Assembly (NCBI RefSeq): GCF_019947135.1
Contig: NZ_JAGSHT010000002.1
Location: 248,001-312,000, forward strand
Origin: Occultella gossypii
GTDB lineage: Bacteria > Actinomycetota > Actinomycetes > Actinomycetales > Beutenbergiaceae
DNA length: 64,000 nt
Direction of reading: 5' to 3'
In this document: one piece after another, positions 34,010-41,510 of the stretch
How positions within the stretch are numbered: the first letter of the stretch is position 1
Layout: the number at the start of each line of letters is the position of its first letter
Program-made: the position numbers and the translations under genes
The notes under the pieces: model-generated
Databases searched by the model: none
What the model saw: the letters and a program-made list of their open reading frames with translations, nothing else
What the model was told of the DNA's origin: nothing

Positions 34010-34843
34010 CTACGCGGGTGCCCCGGCTCGGACCGCCTGCCGGTAGCCGCCCGGCGCTCGCCCGCAGATGCGGGTGAACTGCTCGTAGAACGCGCTCTGC
34101 GAACTGAACCCGGATGCGTGGGCGACGTCCGCCGTCGTCATCGTGGTGCTGATCAGCAACCGCTGCGCCTCGGCGACGCGGCACCGGCTCAGGTACGTGC
34201 CGATCGTGGTGCCCACGGACCGGCGGAACAGCGTCATCGCGTACGTCGGGTTCAGGTGCACGGCGCCCGCGACGTCCGCGGGTGCGATCGGTTCGCGGAA
34301 GTGTTCGGCGACGAACCGGGCCATGTCGACGGCGGCACGCGCCCGCCCGGGGTGCGCGCCGCCGTCGAGGGCTTCCGGCGCAGCGCGCCCGGCGCGCAGC
34401 AGTCGGCGCACCAGGGCCTGCACCTCGAGCAGCGCGATGGTGGCGTCCGCCTCGAGCAGTTCCGCGTGCCAGGAGGCGAAGAGGGCTCCGGCGTCGCCGG
34501 AGACCGTGGCGGCCGCCACGATCACCGGACGCGGGCGCAGCAGGGTGGCGAGGTCCTGGGCCGGCAGCGACCAGCCGAGCGCGGTACCCAGCGGCAGGTG
34601 CACCCAGCCGCCGACGGTCTCGGTGCCGGCCGGGATCAGGTGGTGCGGCGTCGCGGCCCAGAACAGGGCGATCTGCCCGGCGCTCACACTGACCGGGGCG
34701 CCGCCGAAGAGGTAGTCGAGGCGTCCGGACACGACGAGGTTCAGCTCCACGTCGTCATGGCGGTGCGGGCGCGCCATCACCGGAGCCGGCCCGTGGTGCG
34801 TCCAGATTCCGGGCGGCATCGTCTCGACGGCGGCGTCCTCCAT
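34010..34843 (-). CDS. AraC family regulator (MelR-like)
   Basis: A 277-residue regulator: an N-terminal cupin sensor (HHGPAPVMARPHRHDDVELNL, GQIALFWAATPHHLIPAG) and a C-terminal double HTH (AGAVHLNPTYAMTLFRR, TTADVAHASGFSSQSAFYEQF, PGGYRQ). Cupin details such as FWAATPH are shared with MelR-like melibiose activators. It is divergent from a GH4 alpha-galactosidase gene 84 bases away, the same pairing as melR-melA in enterobacteria, so it very likely activates that gene in response to an alpha-galactoside. Confidence 0.88.
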   Translation of the reverse strand: MEDAAVETMPPGIWTHHGPAPVMARPHRHDDVELNLVVSGRLDYLFGGAPVSVSAGQIALFWAATPHHLIPAGTETVGGWVHLPLGTALGWSLPAQDLATLLRPRPVIVAAATVSGDAGALFASWHAELLEADATIALLEVQALVRRLLRAGRAAPEALDGGAHPGRARAAVDMARFVAEHFREPIAPADVAGAVHLNPTYAMTLFRRSVGTTIGTYLSRCRVAEAQRLLISTTMTTADVAHASGFSSQSAFYEQFTRICGRAPGGYRQAVRAGAPA

Positions 34844-34914
34844 CCAGGCAGCGTAGCCAAGGATCCCGGAAGGAATGATGTCTCTCGCGGAGGTACTGCC
34901 GGATCACTCGGACC

Positions 34915-34920
34915 TACGGT
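34915..34920 (+). promoter_or_regulatory. -10 box for leaderless alpha-galactosidase transcript
   Basis: TACGGT ends seven bases before ATG 34928, and there is no ribosome site in between. This spacing is typical of leaderless actinobacterial mRNAs and supports the choice of ATG 34928 over GTG 34919 and ATG 34922, which would lie within or directly after the box. Confidence 0.5.
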
Positions 34921-34927
34921 GATGGTC

Positions 34928-36316
34928 ATGACGACCTCGACGGCGACCCCCAAGATCACCATCATCGGCGCCGGGGGCTTCGTGTTCCCGTTCCGGCTCA
35001 TCGGTGACCTGCTCAGCTTCCCGGCCCTGCGCGGCGCCCGGCTCTACCTCATGGACATCGACGCCGGCCGGCTCGACCGGGTGGCCGGCGCCGCCCGCGA
35101 TCTGGTCGCCCACCACGGCTTCGACGTGGACGTGGCACACACGACGGACCGGCGCGAGGCGCTGGAAGACGCCGACTTCGTGATCATCACGTTCCAGGTG
35201 GGCGGGGTGGAGGCCTACCGGCACGACGTCGAGATCCCGCGCCGGTACGGGGTGGACCAGACCGTGGGGGACACCGTCGGCCCCGGCGGGGTGTTCCGGT
35301 TCCTGCGCTCGGTCCCGGCCTACGCCGCGATCGCGGCCGACGCCCGCGAGCTCTGCCCGGACGCACAGTTCATCAACTACGCGAACCCCATGGCGATGGC
35401 GACGGCGTACCTGAACGCCCAGGGTCTGCGCACCGTCGGGCTGTGCCACAGCGTGCAGGGCACCACCCGGATGCTCGCCCGCACCCTCGGCGTCCCGTAC
35501 GAGGAGGTCTCCTACCGGTGCGCCGGCATCAACCACCAGGCCTGGATCCTGGAGTACCGGCGCGGTGCCGAGGACCTCTACCCGCGTCTGCGCGAGACCA
35601 TGCTCGCCAAGCACCTACCGGGCCGGGCCGCCGAGGACCTGGCCGTCGATGACGGTGACCACTCCGGCGCCGCCGAGGAGGCGAGCACCTACGAGGGCGG
35701 CAACGAGCAGGTGCGCACCACGATCATGGACTCCTTCGGCTACTTCCAGACCGAGTCGAGCCACCATGCCTCGGAGTACCTGCCCTACTTCCGGAAGAAT
35801 CCGGACCTGGTGCTCTCCTACATCCCGCAGCGCTGGGACTACTACGAGATCTGCGCCGCCCACGACGAACCGGGTGACATCGACGAACAGCTGGCCCGGC
35901 TCAAGGAGGACCTGGCGCCGTCGGTGGAGTACGGCGCGTCCATCGTGAACTCGATGGTCACCGGTGTGCCGAGCGTGGTCTACGGGAACGTGCCGAACGC
36001 CGGCGCGCTGATCACGAACCTGCCCGCGGACGCGTGCGTGGAGGTGCCGTGCCTCGTCGATGCCAACGGCGTCCAGCCGACGGCGCAGGGCGAGCTGCCG
36101 CCCCAGCTCGCCGCCCTGAACCGCACCAACATCAACACCCAGACCCTCGCCGTGAAGGCAGCGCTGACCGGCGAGGTCGAGCACGTGCACCACGCGGTCG
36201 CCCTCGACCCGCTGACCAGCGCGCAATGCACACTGACCCAGATCCGGGCGATGACCGACGAACTCCTCGAGGCGCACGCGCCGCTGCTGCAGCCGGAACT
36301 TCGGCCGGCGAACTAG
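34928..36316 (+). CDS. melA: Alpha-galactosidase (GH4 family)
   Basis: A 462-residue GH4 glycosidase. These enzymes need NAD+ and Mn2+ and work by oxidation-elimination. The NAD loop is GAGGFVFPFRLIGDLL, the Mn site uses the Cys in GLCHSVQGT and the His in AGINHQAW, and YANPMAM is the family block. The sequence groups with MelA-type alpha-galactosidases (TFQVGG, YEGGNEQVRTT, SSHHASEYLPYF). Cytoplasmic. The AraC/MelR-like gene upstream is divergent. No melibiose transporter is adjacent, so substrate must enter by another importer. Confidence 0.92.
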   Translation: MTTSTATPKITIIGAGGFVFPFRLIGDLLSFPALRGARLYLMDIDAGRLDRVAGAARDLVAHHGFDVDVAHTTDRREALEDADFVIITFQVGGVEAYRHDVEIPRRYGVDQTVGDTVGPGGVFRFLRSVPAYAAIAADARELCPDAQFINYANPMAMATAYLNAQGLRTVGLCHSVQGTTRMLARTLGVPYEEVSYRCAGINHQAWILEYRRGAEDLYPRLRETMLAKHLPGRAAEDLAVDDGDHSGAAEEASTYEGGNEQVRTTIMDSFGYFQTESSHHASEYLPYFRKNPDLVLSYIPQRWDYYEICAAHDEPGDIDEQLARLKEDLAPSVEYGASIVNSMVTGVPSVVYGNVPNAGALITNLPADACVEVPCLVDANGVQPTAQGELPPQLAALNRTNINTQTLAVKAALTGEVEHVHHAVALDPLTSAQCTLTQIRAMTDELLEAHAPLLQPELRPAN

Positions 36317-36358
36317 CGCAGGGCTCGTAGCATCCTGCGCACCTCAGCGCCAACGGGG

Positions 36359-36389
36359 CGATTCCGACGCACCTGGCACGTCGGAATCG
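36359..36389. terminator. Perfect 11-bp inverted repeat downstream of melA
   Basis: CGATTCCGACG (36359-36369) and CGTCGGAATCG (36379-36389) pair perfectly around a 9-base loop. It lies 43 bases after the melA stop and 16 bases before the next gene. No T tract follows, so it is either a U-less terminator or an operator for the acetyltransferase gene. Confidence 0.45.
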
Positions 36390-36404
36390 AACCACAACGA
36401 GTGG

Positions 36405-36917
36405 ATGGGGCGGGCTACCGTGGCGGACGTGGAACTACGTGCCTACACCGACGACGATGCCGCCGCGACGCTGGGCGTGTTCCAGCGCGCGATCCGCGTG
36501 ACGGCCGGCCGCGACTACACCCCCGAGCAGATCGCCGTCTGGGCGCCGGCGGACGTCGACGCCGAACGATGGGCGTCGAGGCGCGCCGCCGCGGGCACGG
36601 TCGTGGCGGTCGTGGACGGTGAGGTGGCAGGATTCACCGACCTCGGCGAGGACGGCTACATCGACATGATGTTCGTCGACCCGGCATACGCGCGGCGAGG
36701 CATCGCGACCGCGCTGCTCGAGCACGTGGTGAGCGCCGCCGTCGGGCGCGGACTGACGGAGCTGACCGTGCACGCGAGCCTGACCGCGAAACCGTTCTTC
36801 GAGCGGCACGGCTTCGTCGTCGACGCGCAACGCTTCCCGGTGCGCGGGGGCGTGCGACTCACGAACTTCGACATGCGGCGGGTCCTCGAAGCGGGCCCGG
36901 TGGCCAGACGCCCCTGA
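36405..36917 (+). CDS. GNAT family N-acetyltransferase
   Basis: A 170-residue acetyltransferase. Motif A, which binds acetyl-CoA, is DMMFVDPAYARRGIATALLEHV with R-R-G-I-A as the pyrophosphate loop; motif B is VHASLTAKPFFERHGF. The overall pattern (LRAYTDDDAAATLGVFQRAI, ADVDAERWASR) matches small cytosolic GNAT proteins of unknown acceptor. The start could be ATG 36405 or GTG 36420. A strong inverted repeat just upstream may regulate it or end the melA transcript. Confidence 0.85.
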   Translation: MGRATVADVELRAYTDDDAAATLGVFQRAIRVTAGRDYTPEQIAVWAPADVDAERWASRRAAAGTVVAVVDGEVAGFTDLGEDGYIDMMFVDPAYARRGIATALLEHVVSAAVGRGLTELTVHASLTAKPFFERHGFVVDAQRFPVRGGVRLTNFDMRRVLEAGPVARRP

Positions 36918-36953
36918 CGCGTGGGTCCCACCCTGACCCGGGACCGACGCTGA

Positions 36954-37982
36954 TCAGGTCTGCGGTGCCGTGGACCCGCGCGTGATGAGCCGGCAGGGGA
37001 GGACCTCGGTGCCCGACGTCGGCTCGCCGTCGATCGCGGCGGCGAGCCGCTGCGCGGCGATGCGGCCGAGGTGCTCCAGGCGAATGTCGATGCTGGTCAG
37101 CGGTGGGCGGGCGTTGGCCGCCATCGCCTCCCAGTTGTCGAAGCCGACCACGGCCACGTCTCGAGGCACGTCCCTGCCCAGCTCGTGCAGCGCGTCGAGC
37201 ACCCCGCGGGCGATCTGGTCCGAGCCCGCGAAGATCGCATCGACGTCCGGCGTCTGCTCGAGCAGCATGCGCGTCGCGCCGCGCCCCCACGCCTCGGACC
37301 AGGTGCCGTAGAACGGCTTGCCGCCGGCGAGCTCGAGGCCGGCGTCGGCAAGTGCGCCCAGGACTCCCACCGTGCGATCCCGCGCCGCACCGTAGGTCGG
37401 GTCGCCGCCGATGTGGGCTATCCGCCGTCGCCCACAGGCGATCAGGTGTTCCACGGCCATCCGGCCGCCGCCGACGTTGTCGCTGACCAGCGAGAGATCG
37501 TCCGCGGACTCGGACGGTGCGTAGGCGTAGACCACCGGCACGGGCAGGTCCGGGCCGAGGGAGGCGCGCGGGTCGGGCCGGGCGCCGACCACGATGAGTC
37601 CGTCCACCCGCCGCGAGAGCAGTGCCCGCACGTGGTGTTGCTCCCGGATCGCGTCACCCCGTGCGTCGCAGAGGAACACCGACGTCCGGCCGGAGCCGAA
37701 CGCGTCCTCCGCGCCCATCAGGATCGGGATGGAGAACCGGCCCTCGAGGTCCGACGTGAGGAGACCGACCGTGCCCGTGCGGCCCGCGAGCAGGCCCCGG
37801 GCGAGGGCATTGGGGGAGAACGAGAGCCGTTCGGCGGCGTCGATCACCTTCGCCCGCGTCTCCGCCTTCACCTGACGGCGCCCGTTGAGCGCCTTGGACG
37901 CGGTCGCGATCGAGACGCCGGCCAGGCGGGCGACGTCGGAGAGCGTCGCCGTCCGCTGTCCCGCTCCCGTGGGTGTTCGCAT
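36954..37982 (-). CDS. LacI family transcriptional regulator
   Basis: A 342-residue repressor: HTH and hinge at residues 12-35 (ATLSDVARLAGVSIATASKALNG), then the sugar-binding domain (GLIVVGARPDPRA, VSDNVGGGRMAVEHLIACG, VVGFDNWEAMA, TSIDIRLEHLG). ATG 37982 has a GGGAG-containing stretch about nine bases upstream. It is divergent from the importer operon at 38307-43466, whose promoter carries a LacI-type dyad, so it most likely represses that operon. The effector is probably an arabinose-type sugar or oligosaccharide, judged by the GH127 gene in the operon. Confidence 0.92.
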   Translation of the reverse strand: MRTPTGAGQRTATLSDVARLAGVSIATASKALNGRRQVKAETRAKVIDAAERLSFSPNALARGLLAGRTGTVGLLTSDLEGRFSIPILMGAEDAFGSGRTSVFLCDARGDAIREQHHVRALLSRRVDGLIVVGARPDPRASLGPDLPVPVVYAYAPSESADDLSLVSDNVGGGRMAVEHLIACGRRRIAHIGGDPTYGAARDRTVGVLGALADAGLELAGGKPFYGTWSEAWGRGATRMLLEQTPDVDAIFAGSDQIARGVLDALHELGRDVPRDVAVVGFDNWEAMAANARPPLTSIDIRLEHLGRIAAQRLAAAIDGEPTSGTEVLPCRLITRGSTAPQT

Positions 37983-38050
37983 CGCCGCGGACTCCCTCTC
38001 CCGTCGTCGGGCCACCTGCCCGGTTCATCGAACTGTAACCGCTGAAGGCC

Positions 38051-38093
38051 TTGACGTGCAGTGCGTGGCGGCTTACGGTCGGAAAACCTTTTC
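38051..38093 (+). promoter_or_regulatory. Promoter and LacI-type operator of the arabinoside importer
   Basis: TTGACG (38051-38056) and TACGGT (38074-38079) are separated by exactly 17 bases. Two bases later comes GAAAACCTTTTC (38082-38093), an inverted repeat with GAAAA/TTTTC arms, placed over the expected start of transcription. From there to the gene at 38307 is a leader of about 215 bases without a gene; it contains a CCGGAA/TTCCGG pair (38142-38147 and 38166-38171) that could fold. The rest of the 324-base gap (37983-38050) holds the start region of the LacI gene. Confidence 0.75.
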
Positions 38094-38306
38094 GGCCCGT
38101 TTCGGGGAACGCGCCAACTCGACGAGAACCTTGGCAAGACCCCGGAATCATGGGAGTTGCCACGGTTCCGGTGGGACCTGGTGCAGGACCGACGAAGAAG
38201 CATCGGAAACACATCTACATGCATTTCGCGGGTGTCGAAGGCCGCACGGCATCCCGTCCCACCATCACCACGGCGGCGCTCAAGGACGAGCTCGAGGAGA
38301 TGCACC

Positions 38307-39623
38307 ATGAGGACAGTGCGCACCAGAGGGTCACGCACCCTCGCCGTTCTCGCGGCGGGGAGCCTCCTCCTCGCGGGCGTGGCGGCCTGCGGGGACGGCG
38401 GAGACGACGGGGACGATCCGGGCGGCGGCGACGGCGCGGCCCTCGAGGGGGTCGATGACGGCACCACCCTGACCCTGTGGACCCGGGCACCGATGGAGTT
38501 CCAGGCGAACCTGCTCGTGGACGCCTACAACGAGCAGTTCGAGAACACGGTCGAACTCACGATCACCCCGAACGACGACTACGTCGCCCGGGTCGGCGCG
38601 GCCGCGGGTAGCGGCGATCTGCCCGACCTGTTCGCCGCCGACATCGTCTACGTGCCGAACTGGACCGAGGCGGGCCTGTTCATGGATCTCACGGACAGCA
38701 TCGCCTCGCTGGACTTCGCCGACTCGATCAACACCGGGCACCTCGACGCGGGCACCTACGACGGCGCGCAGTACGTGCTCCCGTTCGTGCTGGACCTGTC
38801 GGTCATGTTCTACAACAAGGACCTCTACCGGCAGGCCGGACTCGACCCTGAACAGGGTCCCACCACCCTGGCCGAGTTCCAGGAGCAGGCCCTGGCCATC
38901 CAGGCCCTGGACCAGCCCGGCGTCTACGGAACGTACTTCGGCGGCAACTGTGGCGGTTGCGGCGTGTTCACCTGGTTCCCGATGATCTGGGCCTCCGGCG
39001 ACGAGGTGATGAACGAGGACGGCACCGAGGCACTCCTCGCGAGCGACACCGCACAGAGCGTGTACACGATGTGGAGTGAGCTGTGGGAGGCCGGTGCGGT
39101 GGCGCCCGCGTCCCGTGACGAGACCGGCGCGACCTGGGTCGGCCCGTTCCAGGAGGGCACGATCGGCGTGATGCCCTACCCCGCAACGCTGCTGGCGACG
39201 GCGGACGAGACCGTCGACGTCGGCGTCGTGCCGATCCCGGGGGTGGACGGCGGGCAGGCCACGTTCATCGGCGGTGACGGCATCGGCATCTCCAAGGACT
39301 CCGAGCACGCCGATGCGGCCTGGCACTTCCTGTCCTGGCTGATGTCCGAGGACGCCCAGGTCGGCGTGCTCGCGGCGAACGGGACCACACCCTCACGCAC
39401 CGACCTCGCGTCGAACGAGTTCACCGCGGACGACCCGCGGCTGGAGATCATCAACGGGGTCGCCGGTGCCGAGTCGAGCCGAACCCCGGTCGCGATCAAC
39501 TTCCAGCAGGCCTACAACGCCGCAGGCAGCCCGTGGGTGAGCCTGTTCCGGAACGAGGTGTTCGAGGACGCGGGCACGCTCGAACAGGACAACCAGCTCA
39601 TCACGGACGCGCTGAGCGAGTAG
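38307..39623 (+). CDS. Sugar ABC transporter substrate-binding lipoprotein
   Basis: A 438-residue lipoprotein: signal peptide with VAAC (lipid-attached C28), Gly/Asp-rich linker, then a family-1 binding domain (TTLTLWTRAPMEFQANLLVDAYN, VLPFVLDLSVMFYNKDLYRQAG). It contains a NCGGCGVF segment with two further Cys. GAGGAG at 38294-38299 precedes ATG 38307. First gene of a LacI-controlled operon ending in a GH127 enzyme, so it likely binds a beta-L-arabinofuranose oligosaccharide or glycopeptide sugar. Confidence 0.9.
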   Translation: MRTVRTRGSRTLAVLAAGSLLLAGVAACGDGGDDGDDPGGGDGAALEGVDDGTTLTLWTRAPMEFQANLLVDAYNEQFENTVELTITPNDDYVARVGAAAGSGDLPDLFAADIVYVPNWTEAGLFMDLTDSIASLDFADSINTGHLDAGTYDGAQYVLPFVLDLSVMFYNKDLYRQAGLDPEQGPTTLAEFQEQALAIQALDQPGVYGTYFGGNCGGCGVFTWFPMIWASGDEVMNEDGTEALLASDTAQSVYTMWSELWEAGAVAPASRDETGATWVGPFQEGTIGVMPYPATLLATADETVDVGVVPIPGVDGGQATFIGGDGIGISKDSEHADAAWHFLSWLMSEDAQVGVLAANGTTPSRTDLASNEFTADDPRLEIINGVAGAESSRTPVAINFQQAYNAAGSPWVSLFRNEVFEDAGTLEQDNQLITDALSE

Positions 39624-39698
39624 TACCCGCCCCGCCCGTGGGCGGCCGATCCGTGGACCGGCCGCCGCACGGGCGAAACCTGCACGGAAGGAGGTGAC

Positions 39699-40652
39699 AT
39701 GAGCGACGTGAGCACGTCGACGCCCGCGGCCGCCCGGAGCAGCCGGCCGACACACGCGAGAGAGCACCCCCGCCGTCGGCGGCGGTCCAGGTCGCTGCAG
39801 GGCTGGCTGTACGCAACCCCGACGGCGGTGCTGGTCGGCGTCTTCTTCGTGCTGCCGGTGCTGCTGGTGCTGCGCATGTCGGTCTCCGACTGGGGCCTGT
39901 TCGCCGGGAACCGTGGCCTGAACGCACCCGAGAACTTCACCCGGGTCCTGGACGACCGCCTGTTGTGGCCGGCCGTGGTGTTCACCGTGAAGTACACCGT
40001 GATCACGACCGTGATCCTGCTTGCCGTCGCGCTCGGCCTGGCACTGATCGTGCAGGAGTCCTCACGCTGGAAGAACCTGCTGCGCACCGCGATCCTGGTG
40101 CCGAGCGCACTCGGGCTGGCGTCCGCGTCCCTGCTCTTCTACGCCCTCTACTCCCAGCAGAGCGGGCCACTGAACCCGATGCTGCTCGCGCTCGGCGTGA
40201 TCACCGAGTCCGTCTCCTTCCTCGGCACACCCACTTCGGCGCTGTGGTCGACGGTGTTCCTCATCGTCTGGCGTTTCGCCGGGTTCTACATGCTGCTGCT
40301 CATGGTGGGCCTGCAGGGCATCTCCCACGACGTGTACGAGGCGGCCCGGATCGACGGCGCGAACCGGCGCCAGATCTTCGCCCGGATCACGCTGCCGCTG
40401 CTGCGTCCCTCCCTGGCGCTGTGCACCATCCTGTGCGTGACGGGATCGCTGCTCGCGTTCGACCAGTTCTTCATCCTCACCAAGGGCGGCCCTGACAACA
40501 GCACCCTGACGATCGTCCAGCTCATCTACAACATGGCGTTCGCCGGCGCGAACGACCTCGGCCGGGCCGCGGCGCTGTCGGTGTTCGTCCTCATCGGGCT
40601 GGTCGCGCTCAACGCCGTGCAGTTCCGGGTGCTGCGCGGACGGGAGGACTGA
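39699..40652 (+). CDS. Sugar ABC transporter permease (MalF type)
   Basis: A 317-residue permease with a basic N-terminus of about 35 residues and six helices. The EAA loop is YEAARIDGANRRQIFARITLP. A strong GGAGGTGA ribosome site precedes ATG 39699. The stop overlaps the ATG of the second permease (TGATG), so both are made together with the binding protein. No ATPase is encoded in the operon. Confidence 0.93.
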   Translation: MSDVSTSTPAAARSSRPTHAREHPRRRRRSRSLQGWLYATPTAVLVGVFFVLPVLLVLRMSVSDWGLFAGNRGLNAPENFTRVLDDRLLWPAVVFTVKYTVITTVILLAVALGLALIVQESSRWKNLLRTAILVPSALGLASASLLFYALYSQQSGPLNPMLLALGVITESVSFLGTPTSALWSTVFLIVWRFAGFYMLLLMVGLQGISHDVYEAARIDGANRRQIFARITLPLLRPSLALCTILCVTGSLLAFDQFFILTKGGPDNSTLTIVQLIYNMAFAGANDLGRAAALSVFVLIGLVALNAVQFRVLRGRED

Positions 40653-41506
40653 TGGCGACGGCGACCGCCTCCTCCCGCGGCACGCGGGGCGCCCACCCAC
40701 TGCTGCGAACCCCCTCGTACGTGCTCACCGGGGGCCTCGCGCTGCTGTTCCTCGCCCCGCTGGTATGGGCCGCCGTCGCCTCCGTGTCACCCCAGGGCGG
40801 CACCGCCCAGACGCAGGGCTGGGGCTTCGGGAACTACGTCACGCTGGCGAACTACCAGGCCGGGGTCTGGCGGTACGTCCTCAACTCGACCATCGTCTCC
40901 GGCCTGACCGTGCTGTTCACGCTGGGCGTCTCCCTGTTCGGCGGCTACGCGTTCGCGCGGTTCCGGTTCCCGGGCCGGAACCTGCTGTTCATGCTGACGT
41001 TGGCGATCCTGATGGTCCCGTACGCGACGCTGCTGATCCCGCTGTACGTGCTCCTGAACGCGATCGGCCTGCAGAACTCCCTGGTAGGGCTCGCCCTGGT
41101 GCTCACCCTGTTCCAGCTGCCGTTCGCAACGTTCATGATGCGGATCTCGTTCGAGTCCGTGCCCGCCGAACTCGAGGAGGCCGCGCTCGTGGACGGGTGC
41201 GGCACGTTCGGCGCCCTGGTCCGGGTCCTGATGCCGGCCGTCAAGCCCGGGCTGATCACGGTCGCCCTGTTCGCGTTCCTGGCGGCCTGGAACGACTTCA
41301 TCGCCCCGCTCATCCTGATCAGCAGCTCGGACAAGGTGCCGCTACCCCTGGCGATCGCGAACATGCGCCAGCAGGTCATGGGCATCGTGGACTACGGCGC
41401 CACCCAGGCCGGGGTCGTCGTGCTGGCGGTGCCGTGCGTCCTGCTCTTCCTCATCCTGCAACGGCACTACGTCCGTGGCTTCATGTCCGGCGCACTCAAG
41501 GGGTGA
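40652..41506 (+). CDS. Sugar ABC transporter permease (MalG type)
   Basis: A 284-residue permease with six helices and the EAA loop EEAALVDGCGTFGALVRVLMP. Forms the second half of the importer channel with the MalF-type permease. Its stop is followed four bases later by the ATG of the GH127 gene, so hydrolase and importer are on one transcript. Confidence 0.93.
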   Translation: MATATASSRGTRGAHPLLRTPSYVLTGGLALLFLAPLVWAAVASVSPQGGTAQTQGWGFGNYVTLANYQAGVWRYVLNSTIVSGLTVLFTLGVSLFGGYAFARFRFPGRNLLFMLTLAILMVPYATLLIPLYVLLNAIGLQNSLVGLALVLTLFQLPFATFMMRISFESVPAELEEAALVDGCGTFGALVRVLMPAVKPGLITVALFAFLAAWNDFIAPLILISSSDKVPLPLAIANMRQQVMGIVDYGATQAGVVVLAVPCVLLFLILQRHYVRGFMSGALKG

Positions 41507-41510
41507 TCGG

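Noticed and set aside
33993-34010. Hairpin GATACG/CGTATC near the end of the AraC gene as a terminator
   Set aside because: The stem is only 6 bp and is followed by A rather than T residues in the direction of transcription.
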